Assembly: GCA_002074035.1 (NCBI GenBank)
Contig: CP012849.1
Coordinates: 384,172 to 448,171 of the forward strand
Direction of reading: 5' to 3'
Source of the DNA: Candidatus Riesia sp. GBBU
GTDB lineage: Bacteria > Pseudomonadota > Gammaproteobacteria > Enterobacterales > Enterobacteriaceae
Length of the DNA stretch: 64,000 bases
Of this stretch, positions 28,811 through 38,344 are shown piece by piece. Below the pieces are notes generated by a model. It saw only the letters and a list, made by a program, of their open reading frames with translations, made no database searches and was not told the origin of the DNA. The translations under genes and the position numbers were made by a program. How positions within the stretch are numbered: position 1 is the first letter of the stretch; each line of letters starts with the position of its first letter.

Positions 28811-28818
28811 CTAATGTA

Positions 28819-30159
28819 TTAATATATACCCTGTTCTAACATAGCGTTTGCAACTTTGATAAAACTAGCAGTGTTTGCTCCAATAGTATAATTAATTTTT
28901 TTCCCTATTTTTCCATATTTTACACAACTTTGATGTATTTTATACATTATATCTTTAAGTTTATCTTCTACTTCATTTTTGTCCCAATTTATATAAGAAG
29001 AATTCTGTGAAATTTCTAAACCAGATACTGCAACTCCACCTGCATTCGCTGCTTTTCCTGGACCAAAAATAACGTTTGATTCAATAAACATTCTTATAGC
29101 TTTCTTAGTAACTGGCATATTAGCACCTTCTGCAACTGCTATAACTCCATTTTTAATTAATTCATAAGCATCTCTTTCTCTTATTTCGTTTTGTGTAGCA
29201 CATGGTAATGCTATTTCTGTTGGAACAGACCAAGGATTCTGGTTTTTTAAATAAATTAGTTTAAATTTTTCTGCATAAATTTTAATTCTTTTGTTTTCCT
29301 TTTTTATTTTCTTTAATTGATTAATTTTTTCCAAATTAAATCCAGCGCTGTCTATAACAGTACCATCTGAATCTGAGGCACTAATAACTTTAGCGCCCAT
29401 TAAGATACATTTTTCTATTGCATGTAATGCTACGTTTCCAGAACCAGAAACTGAGACTTTTTTTCCTTCTATTTTAATTCCATGTTGTTTTAACATTAGT
29501 TCTAAAAAATATACTAATCCATATCCTGTAGCTTCTTTTCTGAAGAAACTTCCTCCGTAATTTAGACTTTTGCCAGTAAAACAGCAAGATGCATTATTTA
29601 ATAATTTTTTCGTTATTCCATACATAAAACCAATTTCTTTCTCTCCAACACCTATATCTCCAGCTGGAATATCTATATTATGACCTATGTGTCTGTGAAG
29701 TTCTGTCATCATAGATTGACAAAATCTCATGATTTCTAATTCACTTTTATTTTTCGGATTAAAATTAGATCCTCCTTTCCCACCTCCCATAGGAATAGAA
29801 ATCAGTGAATTCTTAAAAACTTGATTAAACGCAAGAAATTTTAAAATTGATAAATTTACAGAAGGATGAAATCTAACACCTCCTTTAAATGGTCCAATAG
29901 AAGAATTAAACTGAATTCTCCATGCTGTATTTACTTTTACTATTCCTTTATCATTTATCCAACAAACTCTAAATTGTATTATCCTTTCTGGCTCTATCAT
30001 TCTCTCTAACAAAGAATACTTTAGATAAGATTCATTTCTTCTTAAGAACTGAATCAAAGATGAAAAAAAACTGCTTGTAGACTGTAAAAATTCTGGTTGA
30101 TCTGAATAAAGAATCTTAATTTTATTTAAAAAATTTTTCATATATCTATCAGCTTTCAT
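28819..30159 (-). CDS. gdhA: NADP-specific glutamate dehydrogenase
   Basis: Assimilates ammonia onto 2-oxoglutarate to make glutamate, using NADPH. Signatures in order: GPFKGGVRFHPSVNLSILKFLAF, the catalytic lysine region PMGGGKGGSNF, PAGDIGVGEKEIGFM, the dinucleotide-binding VSVSGSGNVALHAIEKC, and GPGKAANAGGVAVSGLEISQN. 446 residues versus 447 in E. coli, with no gaps in the core. AAGGGA lies before the ATG. It gives the symbiont its own route to recycle host ammonium; the tRNA-Leu follows in the same direction. Confidence 0.97.
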   Translation of the reverse strand: MKADRYMKNFLNKIKILYSDQPEFLQSTSSFFSSLIQFLRRNESYLKYSLLERMIEPERIIQFRVCWINDKGIVKVNTAWRIQFNSSIGPFKGGVRFHPSVNLSILKFLAFNQVFKNSLISIPMGGGKGGSNFNPKNKSELEIMRFCQSMMTELHRHIGHNIDIPAGDIGVGEKEIGFMYGITKKLLNNASCCFTGKSLNYGGSFFRKEATGYGLVYFLELMLKQHGIKIEGKKVSVSGSGNVALHAIEKCILMGAKVISASDSDGTVIDSAGFNLEKINQLKKIKKENKRIKIYAEKFKLIYLKNQNPWSVPTEIALPCATQNEIRERDAYELIKNGVIAVAEGANMPVTKKAIRMFIESNVIFGPGKAANAGGVAVSGLEISQNSSYINWDKNEVEDKLKDIMYKIHQSCVKYGKIGKKINYTIGANTASFIKVANAMLEQGIY

Positions 30160-30269
30160 TTTTGTCCCTTAAATAATTTAATGTCATACCAAAACTTTTC
30201 AGAAAATCTTATTTTAGTATATCGTTGCAATTTAACTTGTAAATTTTAAGAAAATGAACATTTTAAAAT

Positions 30270-31757
30270 CTAAAATATTTTTAAAGAAACCCAATAAAAA
30301 ATTCCGGACATTGTAATGGAAATAGGAAAAGTAAATAACCAAACTAGTAATATGTTTTTAACAGTTTTTATTTGAATTCCACGTCTGTCTATTATCATAG
30401 CTCCAGCTACTGCAGAAGAAAGAATTTGTGTTGTAGAAACAGGCATTCCAGTATAGCTAGCTATTCCAATAGAAATAGCAGCAGTAGTTTGGGCTGATAC
30501 ACCATGTGCGTATGTCATATCTTTTTTTCCTATTTTCTTCCCTATAGTAAAAGTTGCTCTCTTCCATCCGAACATTGTACCAATTGCAAGTGCAGAAGCT
30601 ACTATAACTGTAATCCAAACTGGAGCATATTCTAATGTTATCAATAAGTCTTTATTTAAATTATACAATATTTTTGCTTCTTCTGGTTTCGTTTTGGAAT
30701 GTTTAGCAATTTTTGAGTTCATCTCAGATAAGTACAGTAACATTTTTCTAACATAACTTCTTTGATTTGATTTTATTGCTGAATAACTTTTAACATCTTT
30801 TAATATTGAAATGATCTGATTAAGAATTGTGTTTGGACAGAAATTGTCATAACAATAATTTATATTTGCTACATTTCTGTCTAATTTATTTTTAATATGA
30901 AATTTTGTATTATTTATTATGTAGCTATGTTCTTCATAGTATTTTTTTAAATTCGTTATAGTATTATAAATTCTTGATATCTCATATTCACTTGCATTCA
31001 TATTGAGTGAAAACTTTGTTGGAAGTATACTGATAAGTATTAACATAACCAATCCAATACCTTTTTGTCCATCGTTTGAACCATGTGAAAAACTTACTCC
31101 AATAGACGAAAGAATCAAAACAATTCTAATACAAAAAGGAGGTTTTTTTTTTCCTTCTTTTTTTTCCCTTTCAATTGGAGTAAAATGTATCTGTTGGCAA
31201 ATTTTTGTTTCTTTTTGAATGATTCTTAATAATAAAATAATTGTTCCAGAAAATATACATCCTATCAAAGGAGACAAAAACAGTGAGAGGAAAATATCTG
31301 TAACCTTTGGAATATTTAAATCTTCTACTACTGAAGAGTCGATTACAAAAGAATTAATTAAGATTACTCCTATTATTGATCCGATAAGTGTATGTGAGCT
31401 TGATGTTGGTAAGCCGAAATACCAAGTAACTAAGTTCCATATTATTGTTGATAATAGTATAGAAAATACCATTGTAAGTCCATAAATCGAATTTATATTT
31501 AATAAAAGATTTATTGGCAACAAATGAATAATTGCGTAAGAAACACTTAGTCCTCCAAAAATTACACCAAAAAAATTAAAAATGCCAGATATTATGACAG
31601 CAAATCTAGCTTGTACTGCACGAGTATAAATAATAGTAGCGACTGCGTTTGCTGTATCATGAAATCCGTTGATAATTTCATGAAATAACGCAAGAAATAT
31701 AGCTGTAGATAAAATTAGATTGGTGTAAAAGTCTAAATCAATAAGTGAGTTTAACAT
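30270..31757 (-). CDS. pitA: Low-affinity inorganic phosphate transporter PitA
   Basis: Inner-membrane proton-coupled transporter of metal-phosphate. It shows the duplicated Pit signature: GFHDTANAVATIIYTRAV in the N-terminal half and SHGSNDGQKGIGLVML in the second half, with GMPVSTTQILSSAVAGAM in the C-terminal repeat. The central cytoplasmic loop between the halves is Lys/Asn-rich and diverged, as usual. 495 residues versus 499 in E. coli. pitB or an Ni/Co branch member is possible, but overall similarity favours PitA. It is the only phosphate uptake gene in this window. Confidence 0.94.
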   Translation of the reverse strand: MLNSLIDLDFYTNLILSTAIFLALFHEIINGFHDTANAVATIIYTRAVQARFAVIISGIFNFFGVIFGGLSVSYAIIHLLPINLLLNINSIYGLTMVFSILLSTIIWNLVTWYFGLPTSSSHTLIGSIIGVILINSFVIDSSVVEDLNIPKVTDIFLSLFLSPLIGCIFSGTIILLLRIIQKETKICQQIHFTPIEREKKEGKKKPPFCIRIVLILSSIGVSFSHGSNDGQKGIGLVMLILISILPTKFSLNMNASEYEISRIYNTITNLKKYYEEHSYIINNTKFHIKNKLDRNVANINYCYDNFCPNTILNQIISILKDVKSYSAIKSNQRSYVRKMLLYLSEMNSKIAKHSKTKPEEAKILYNLNKDLLITLEYAPVWITVIVASALAIGTMFGWKRATFTIGKKIGKKDMTYAHGVSAQTTAAISIGIASYTGMPVSTTQILSSAVAGAMIIDRRGIQIKTVKNILLVWLFTFPISITMSGIFYWVSLKIF

Positions 31758-32441
31758 AATTGTTAGCCTGTTGCTTATATATTAATTCAAAATTATCTAT
31801 GACTTGGAAATATAAAGAAAATTAAATTTTTTAATCATATAGTTTTTATACAGAAAATATTGAACGTGTTCTAAAGTTAATTCTAAATAATAGTTCAATA
31901 TTAGAAAATCTAGCTTAACTAACTTTAGTTTATTCTGTTAAATCTATAGAATATAATTTATCATCTAAAAACGAAATTCTAATAGAATTAGTACTCTATA
32001 TTTTAGGTAAACTGATACAGTTTAATGTATATTGACAAAAATCTTTTCATAAAAGACATTAGATTTAATACGTTTAAAAAACTAAAAATATGCAAGAAAT
32101 AATTATCTAACAATAGATAGTTAAAATGTTTTTTAATAAGTTCTAAAGTAGAAATCTTTAATATTCTTAGAAATATTTTTAAAATTTTTAGTTAAAAATT
32201 TTGTATGTCTTTACAGAAAGTAGTATGATTTTCTATCATTTATCTAAATTTTTTATTAACTAACATTTTTTTTGTATAAAAATCAATTTTTGATTATGAA
32301 ATAATTAATTTCATAGTTAAATTGACTTTTTCTATGATATTCTGATAAATATTAACCAATTTATAAATTTTATTTAAACTCCTTAGTTTTCTGTTAAAAA
32401 TTAATTTTATTAAAGAATTGAATTTAGTGGGATAATAAAAC
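31758..32441. other. Non-coding gap between divergent pitA and aroK
   Basis: About 680 bases. It includes a 10-bp-arm inverted repeat (31856-31865 with 31893-31902), a small perfect hairpin TAAACTG-ATA-CAGTTTA (32008-32024), and a start-less open stretch of about 38 codons at 31919-32035 whose product I do not recognise. It should also hold the divergent promoters. Confidence 0.55.
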
Positions 32442-32957
32442 ATGATAGTAAAAAGAAACATTTTTTTGATAGGCCCAATGGGATCTGGAAAAAGTACTAT
32501 TGGAAAACAATTATCTAAAAAATTAAATATGAACTTTTTTGATTCGGATAAAGAGATAGAAAAAAAGACCGGAGTAAATGTTAGTTGGATATTTGATGTT
32601 GAAGGTGAAAAAGGGTTTAGGAAAAGAGAAAAAAAAATAATATGTTCTATAGTAAAAAACAATAATATTGTCTTAGCCACAGGAGGCGGATCAATAGAAT
32701 CTAAAAAAGTTCGTGATAGTTTATCATCTAGAGGAGTTGTTATTTATTTAAAAACTTCTATCGAAAAACAAATAATAAGAATTAAATCTAATAAAGGAAG
32801 GCCATTGTTGCAAGATAATAAATCAACTTATAGAATTCTAAAAAACTTTGCTTATACAAGAAATCCAATTTATAAAGAAATTTCTGATCTTGCTATTTTA
32901 ACAGACGACTGTAACATAAAGGAAATAATAAGTAAAATATTAGATTTTGTGAACTAA
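32442..32957 (+). CDS. aroK: Shikimate kinase
   Basis: Phosphorylates shikimate at O3 in the chorismate pathway. P-loop GPMGSGKSTIGKQL (about 9-22), shikimate-binding FFDSDKEIEKKTG and the GGG motif in LATGGGSI, then the lid RGRPLLQ-type segment NKGRPLLQDNK. 171 residues versus 173 in E. coli AroK. It begins the aroK-aroB-rpe-trpS series, the E. coli order with damX, dam and gph removed; aroB starts 13 bases later. Confidence 0.97.
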   Translation: MIVKRNIFLIGPMGSGKSTIGKQLSKKLNMNFFDSDKEIEKKTGVNVSWIFDVEGEKGFRKREKKIICSIVKNNNIVLATGGGSIESKKVRDSLSSRGVVIYLKTSIEKQIIRIKSNKGRPLLQDNKSTYRILKNFAYTRNPIYKEISDLAILTDDCNIKEIISKILDFVN

Positions 32958-32970
32958 ATTTTATTTCATT

Positions 32971-34083
32971 ATGAAAATAATAGAAGAAAAAGTAGAAATC
33001 AAATTTAAAAAAGATGACTATCTTATACACATAGGTTATGGGATATTAGATTCTTTAAAGTATTGTTTACATCTTAAAGATAAAAAACATGTAGTAATTA
33101 TTACTGATAGTCTTGTATACTCGTTATTTTATAGATTAATAAGAGCATCTTTTTCACTAAAGTCAGATGTAAAGTTGTACAAAATAATTTTAAATAATGG
33201 TGAGAAATATAAGTCCATAAAGACTGTAGAAATAATTTTTGAATTTCTATTAAAAAATAATATTCCAAGGGACGCGATATTAGTTGCACTAGGAGGAGGT
33301 GTAGTCGGAGATATAGTTGGATTTGTATCTTCTTGCTATAAGAGAGGTATAAAATTTATACAAATACCTACTACTTTAGTATCTCAAGTAGATTCTTCAG
33401 TTGGTGGTAAAAATGGAATTAATTTTTCAACTGGTAAAAACGTAATTGGAACTTTCCATAATCCAATACATGTACTGATAGATACTAAATTTATAGAAAC
33501 TCTGTCAAAAAGAGATTTTCTTTCTGGAATTTCTGAGGTCATAAAATATGGAATAATATTGGATAGAAATTTTTTCTTCTGGATAAAGAAAAACTTCAGA
33601 AAAATATTAGAAATTGAAAAAAATACCTTAAATAAAGTAGTAAAAAAATGTTTAAGATTAAAGATTAAAGTTATATCCAATGATTTTAAAGAGACAAAAA
33701 AAAATCGTATTTTGCTAAATCTCGGTCATACATTTGCTCATGCTATTGAAACAGATTTACAATATAACAATTATGAAATATTACATGGAGAAGCTGTTTC
33801 TATAGGAATACTATTAGCATCCAAAATATCAGAACTAATTGGTGAACTTGGTTCAACTGATATGAAAAATATTTTAGATCTTTTTAAATCAATGAATTTA
33901 TTAACAAAGTTTCCTAGAAAAGTTTCGATAAATAGATTTATTTACATTATGAAACAAGATAAAAAAAACATAAATGGAAAACTTAACTTAATATTACCAA
34001 AGAAAATTGGAAAAGCTGGGATATTTACAAGTTTAAATGATTCTTTAGTAAGAGAAGCTATTCATTTTTTTCAAATTGACTAA
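32971..34083 (+). CDS. aroB: 3-dehydroquinate synthase
   Basis: Second step of the shikimate pathway: DAHP to 3-dehydroquinate with NAD and a divalent metal. Family segments: the NAD-binding ALGGGVVGDIVGFVSSCYKRG, PTTLVSQVDSSVGGKNGINF, LISGISEVIKYG-type FLSGISEVIKYGII, and metal-ligand histidines in LNLGHTFAHAIE and ILHGEAVSIGILLA. 370 residues versus 362, with a short N-terminal extension. It follows aroK after 13 bases and probably shares its transcript. Confidence 0.97.
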   Translation: MKIIEEKVEIKFKKDDYLIHIGYGILDSLKYCLHLKDKKHVVIITDSLVYSLFYRLIRASFSLKSDVKLYKIILNNGEKYKSIKTVEIIFEFLLKNNIPRDAILVALGGGVVGDIVGFVSSCYKRGIKFIQIPTTLVSQVDSSVGGKNGINFSTGKNVIGTFHNPIHVLIDTKFIETLSKRDFLSGISEVIKYGIILDRNFFFWIKKNFRKILEIEKNTLNKVVKKCLRLKIKVISNDFKETKKNRILLNLGHTFAHAIETDLQYNNYEILHGEAVSIGILLASKISELIGELGSTDMKNILDLFKSMNLLTKFPRKVSINRFIYIMKQDKKNINGKLNLILPKKIGKAGIFTSLNDSLVREAIHFFQID

Positions 34084-34192
34084 ATAAACTTTTAAATTTT
34101 TTAATTTTCTTAAAATCTATATAGAACTCTATGTTACTTTAATTAATAAAAGTTTCCTGTAATTCTTAGTTAATTAAAAACTTAATTTTTAT

Positions 34193-34864
34193 ATGAAAAA
34201 AATATTGATTTCTACTTCCATACTTAGTGCAAATTTTGCTTACATAGGCGAAGAAGTAAAGAATGTTATTAAAGCAGGTTCAGATATTATTCACTTTGAT
34301 GTTATGGATAATTTTTATGTTAAAAATTTAACTTTTGGTCCAGTAATTTATGAGGCTATAAGAAATTATGGGATAAATGCTCCTATAGAAATTCATTTGA
34401 TGACTAGATTAAGTAAAAGGTTAATTTTAGAATTTATTGAAAAAGGTGCCGATTGTATTATTTTTCATCCTGAAATTTGCAAAGATACTAATCAGATATT
34501 AAAACTTATAAAAACAAATGGATGTAAGTCAGGAATTGCATTTAATCCAAATGTTTCATTAAGTTTTTTAGAATCTTCAAAAAAATATTTAGATATAGCA
34601 TTGATTATGTCTGTAAATCCTGGATTAGGAGGACAAAAATTTATTGAGTCTAGTTTAAAAAAAATTTCAGAAGCTAGAAAAATTATTAAAAAAACTGGAG
34701 AAAAAATCCTTTTATCTGTAGACGGCGGTATTAATTCAAGAAATGTTGCAAAAATAGTAAGTTCTGGACCTGATATATTAGTTATAGGATCTGCAATTTT
34801 TAATAGTTCTAACTACAAAACGGAAATTAAAAAAATAAGGAATTATTTCAATATTAAATATTAA
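34193..34864 (+). CDS. rpe: Ribulose-phosphate 3-epimerase
   Basis: Interconverts ribulose 5-phosphate and xylulose 5-phosphate in the pentose phosphate pathway. The TIM-barrel signatures are clear: STSILSANFAYIGEEV, HFDVMDNFYVKNLTFGP with the metal ligands, EIHLMT, SVNPGLGGQKFI, and the catalytic Asp in LSVDGGINSRNVAKIV, then GPDILVIGSAIF. 223 residues versus 225 in E. coli. With talB it keeps the non-oxidative branch. trpS follows 14 bases later. Confidence 0.97.
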   Translation: MKKILISTSILSANFAYIGEEVKNVIKAGSDIIHFDVMDNFYVKNLTFGPVIYEAIRNYGINAPIEIHLMTRLSKRLILEFIEKGADCIIFHPEICKDTNQILKLIKTNGCKSGIAFNPNVSLSFLESSKKYLDIALIMSVNPGLGGQKFIESSLKKISEARKIIKKTGEKILLSVDGGINSRNVAKIVSSGPDILVIGSAIFNSSNYKTEIKKIRNYFNIKY

Positions 34865-34878
34865 CAAAATTTTAAAAT

Positions 34879-35886
34879 ATGGAAAATTCTTCAAACCAAG
34901 TTTTATTTAGCGCACTTCAACCATCTGGAAAATTAACAATTGGAAACTATGTCGGTGTTCTTAGTAAATTCAATGAAATGCAGAAGTATTTTAGTTGTGT
35001 TTATTGTATTGCTGACCATCATGCAATTACTGTAAAACATAATCCAGACGAATTAAAAAAAAATATATTAGATATGTTAGCTATATTTTTAGCTTGTGGT
35101 GTAGATACAAATAAAAGTATTATTTTTGTTCAATCTCACGTTCCACAACATTTTCAATTATGTTGGATTTTAAATTGCTATACACATTTTAACGAATTGG
35201 TTAAAATGACACAATTTAAAGAAAAATCAAAGATAAATAAAGAAAATATTAACTCTGGACTATTAAATTATCCAGTGTTAATGGCATCAGATATTTTGCT
35301 TTATAACAGTAATTTTGTACTAGTTGGTCCTGATCAAAAACAACATATAGAACTTAGCAGAAAGATTGCGAAAAGATTTAATAAAGTATATGGAAATATT
35401 TTTACTGTTCCAAATCGTTTACTATTGAACAGCGGCAAACAAATTTTTTCTCTTCAAAATCCAAGAAAAAAAATGTCTAAATCAGATCAAAATCCAAAAA
35501 ACGTTATTTTTTTACTAGAAAATATAAAAAGTTCTTTAGAAAAGCTAAAATTAGCTTGTACAGATTCTGAAATTCCTCCTAAAATTTATTATGATTTAAA
35601 TAAAAAACCAGGAATTTCTAATTTAATAAATTTACTATCATGTATTACTGGGAAGTCCATCAGTTATATTGAAAATAATTTTCATAGTGAAACATATAAG
35701 AATTTTAAGAGTTTCGTATCTGACATTGTGTCAGATTTTTTAAGGAATATTCAAAATAAATTCTTTCATTTTAGAAAAAATGAAGATTTTCTTAAAAATA
35801 TACTACTTAATGGATCAAATAAAGCGAAAGAAATCTCAAAAATAACACTTGAAAAAGTTATGATTTCTATTGGATCCATTATATAA
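34879..35886 (+). CDS. trpS: Tryptophanyl-tRNA synthetase
   Basis: Class I aminoacyl-tRNA synthetase for tryptophan. The HIGH-type motif is PSGKLTIGNYVG at about 13-24, and the KMSKS motif is KKMSKSDQN near 196. ADHHAITV, the LMASDILLYN segment and VGPDQKQHIELSRKIA are characteristic. 335 residues versus 334 in E. coli. Last gene of the aroK-aroB-rpe-trpS series; it converges on sodA with about 30 bases between. Confidence 0.97.
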   Translation: MENSSNQVLFSALQPSGKLTIGNYVGVLSKFNEMQKYFSCVYCIADHHAITVKHNPDELKKNILDMLAIFLACGVDTNKSIIFVQSHVPQHFQLCWILNCYTHFNELVKMTQFKEKSKINKENINSGLLNYPVLMASDILLYNSNFVLVGPDQKQHIELSRKIAKRFNKVYGNIFTVPNRLLLNSGKQIFSLQNPRKKMSKSDQNPKNVIFLLENIKSSLEKLKLACTDSEIPPKIYYDLNKKPGISNLINLLSCITGKSISYIENNFHSETYKNFKSFVSDIVSDFLRNIQNKFFHFRKNEDFLKNILLNGSNKAKEISKITLEKVMISIGSII

Positions 35887-35916
35887 GTATCTTAAAATAA
35901 AATTAAATTTGAAAGA

Positions 35917-36546
35917 TTATTTTGCTATGCAATATCTTCTTTCAGCTTCCTCCCAATTTAAAATTGACCAAAATGATTTTATATATTCTAATTTTGCATT
36001 TCTGTATTTTAAGTAGTAGGCATGTTCCCATAAATCTATGCAAAAAATAGGATATCCATAATCTATAGAATCTTTATTTTTCATTAACGGATTATCTTGA
36101 TTGGCTGTAGAAACAATAGATAGTTTTTTAGTTAATTTGGAAAAAATTAACCAAGTCCAACCAGATCCAAAATGTTTCATTGCATTATCTTCAAAGAGCT
36201 TTTTAAAATTTTCCATTCCTAAAAAATCTTTTTCAATAGCGTTTCTAATATTTTCTTGAATTTTTGTATTTTTCTTTAAGATTTGCCAATAAATTGTATG
36301 ATTTATATGACCCCCTGCGTTATTTATCAAATCATTAGATTTATTTTTTGGAAATTTATGAATATTTTTTATTAATTCTTCAATTGAAATATTTCTCAAA
36401 TTATTCGGAAAATTTTTCAGTATTATATTGGTTTTGTTTACGTAATTCTGATGATGTTTTTGATGATGTATTTCCATTGTTTCTGAATCTATATATGGTT
36501 CTAAAAAATTATACTTATAAGGTAGATCAGGTAGAATATACTTCAT
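35917..36546 (-). CDS. sodA: Superoxide dismutase, manganese type
   Basis: Disproportionates superoxide in the cytoplasm. Metal ligands are in place: His in ETMEIHHQKHHQNYV, His in NNAGGHINHTIYW, and Asp and His in CIDLWEHAYYLKYRN. The GGHxNH form, STANQDNPLM and the overall pattern match E. coli SodA (206 residues) better than the iron enzyme SodB; metal use in vivo cannot be read from sequence. 209 residues here. It is the only oxidative-defence gene in the window and no Fur, ArcA or SoxS site is evident upstream. Confidence 0.95.
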   Translation of the reverse strand: MKYILPDLPYKYNFLEPYIDSETMEIHHQKHHQNYVNKTNIILKNFPNNLRNISIEELIKNIHKFPKNKSNDLINNAGGHINHTIYWQILKKNTKIQENIRNAIEKDFLGMENFKKLFEDNAMKHFGSGWTWLIFSKLTKKLSIVSTANQDNPLMKNKDSIDYGYPIFCIDLWEHAYYLKYRNAKLEYIKSFWSILNWEEAERRYCIAK

Positions 36547-36701
36547 ATTTACTCCTACTATAAATAAAATATCTTTAAAATTATTTTCTTAATGTTCCGT
36601 ATCTATACTATTTAAAAACAATTTAATATTTAAATAAAACATTTTTAAATTTCATATTTAAGATATAAAAATACTCTAAAATTTTGTGTTTAAAAAGTTT
36701 T

Positions 36702-36774
36702 TGTCTCCTAGGGGATTTGAACCCCTGTTTCCGCCGTGAAAGGGCGATGTCCTAGTCCTCTAGACGAAGGAGAC
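36702..36774 (-). tRNA. tRNA-Glu (anticodon TTC), outside any rRNA operon
   Basis: Acceptor GTCTCCT/AGGAGAC, anticodon stem-loop CCGCCCTTTCACGGCGG, T loop TTCAAAT; the discriminator is A (E. coli has G). CCA is not encoded. In enteric bacteria tRNA-Glu(UUC) sits in 16S-23S spacers; here it stands alone, downstream of trkH on the same strand, where E. coli has rrnA. Confidence 0.97.
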
Positions 36775-36898
36775 AGACCATAAAAATTTTCAGTATAACA
36801 TTTTTATTAAAAAATTAAATGCAAACAATTTAAAATATAAAATTTTTTGCAAAACTTCAATAGAAAATACTCTAATTAAAAAATTCAAGTAATGTGTT

Positions 36899-38344
36899 TT
36901 ATTCTTTCCAAAACATTGGAACAAATAAAATTAGAACTGTAAAGATCTCCAATCTTCCAAATAACATAGAAAAAATTAGAATCCATTTTCCTACAGATCC
37001 TACTTCAGAAAATCTAATAGATTCTGGTTCTATACCTAAATTATTTAAAGTTGATATTATAAGATAAAAAGCAGATGATTCATCTATTCCAGTAGAAATT
37101 AAAATCAAAGAGTTTATGATAAACAGAAAAATATAGACAGAAAAAAATCCCCATATATTTTCTATTATTTTCTCTGAAAAAACTTTTGATCCAATTTTTG
37201 TTGAGTAAACAGCATTTGGATGAATCAATTTTTTTATTTCTATGATTACTTTTGTGAATATTATAAATATTCTAATAATTTTTATTCCACCTGTCGTAGA
37301 TCCTGAACAACCTCCTACAAATGAAGATATCAAAAGTAATATTGGAAGAAATGTAGGCCATTTAAAGAAATTATCTGTATTGAATCCAGCTGTTGTCGAT
37401 GTTGAAATTACTTGAAATACAGACATTCTCAATGTTTTAAGCAATGAGTCATACGAAGAGTATATAATTAACACAGACGTACACAATATTATCATTACCA
37501 TCTGAAAAATTAAAAATATTTTATACTCCAAATTTTTCCAGTAAATTTTTAAAGTTTTTTCAGATAATACAGAGAAATGAAGACCAAAATTACAACTTGA
37601 AATTATTAAAAATATTATTATTATACATTCAACAACAGAACTATTAAAATGTTTTATATTTTCGTCATAATTTGAAAACCCTCCAACTGAAACTATAGAG
37701 AAACTGTGTGAAATTGCATCAAATATATCCATTCCTGATATCCATAAAAATATTGAACAAGTTATTGTTAATAAAATGTACATCAACCAAAGTGTTTTAG
37801 CCGTTTCTGAGATTCTAGGTTGTATTTTTTCATTTTTTATTGGTCCTGTAATTTCAGCTCTGTAAAGTTGCATACCTTCTGTTCCAATAAACGGGATTAT
37901 AGCTATAGCCAATACTATAACTCCCATTCCACCAAGCCATTGTAACATTTGTCTATAGAATAATACTGATCTTGGAATTTTGCTTAATCCTTTTAAGACT
38001 GTTGCCCCTGTTGTTGTCAATCCTGAGAAAGATTCAAAAAAAGCATTTGTTATAGAAATATTATTAATTTTAGAAAAAATGAATGGAATAGAACCAAAAC
38101 TTCCCAAGATCATCCAAAATAATGATACAGTTAGCAATCCTTCTTTAAAATTTAAATTATATTTTCTATTTTTGTTAGGTATCCAAAGAAATAATCCTAT
38201 CACTAAAGTAATTAAAAACATTTTATTAAAAATTTTTTCCATTCCATCTTTGTAAATTAAAGATATCAATAGTGGAAATATCATAAAAAAAGAAAATAAG
38301 ATTAAGAACATTCCAATAATTCTAACAACATTTAAAAAACACAT
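36899..38344 (-). CDS. trkH: Trk-system potassium uptake protein TrkH
   Basis: Potassium-translocating membrane subunit of the Trk system. The four pore-loop filters are present as TTTGATV, SVGGFSN, STTAGFNTD and NNLGIEPES, separated by paired helices. The N terminus MCFLNVVRIIGMFLILFSFF and GGMGVIVLAIAIIPFIG match E. coli TrkH (483 residues) along the whole length; 481 here. AGGAT precedes the ATG. The regulatory partner TrkA is not in the window. Confidence 0.96.
   Translation of the reverse strand: MCFLNVVRIIGMFLILFSFFMIFPLLISLIYKDGMEKIFNKMFLITLVIGLFLWIPNKNRKYNLNFKEGLLTVSLFWMILGSFGSIPFIFSKINNISITNAFFESFSGLTTTGATVLKGLSKIPRSVLFYRQMLQWLGGMGVIVLAIAIIPFIGTEGMQLYRAEITGPIKNEKIQPRISETAKTLWLMYILLTITCSIFLWISGMDIFDAISHSFSIVSVGGFSNYDENIKHFNSSVVECIIIIFLIISSCNFGLHFSVLSEKTLKIYWKNLEYKIFLIFQMVMIILCTSVLIIYSSYDSLLKTLRMSVFQVISTSTTAGFNTDNFFKWPTFLPILLLISSFVGGCSGSTTGGIKIIRIFIIFTKVIIEIKKLIHPNAVYSTKIGSKVFSEKIIENIWGFFSVYIFLFIINSLILISTGIDESSAFYLIISTLNNLGIEPESIRFSEVGSVGKWILIFSMLFGRLEIFTVLILFVPMFWKE

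Noticed and set aside
32294-32680. 128-codon minus-strand ORF overlapping aroK
   Set aside because: Antisense to the first half of aroK, with no ribosome-binding site and no family features.
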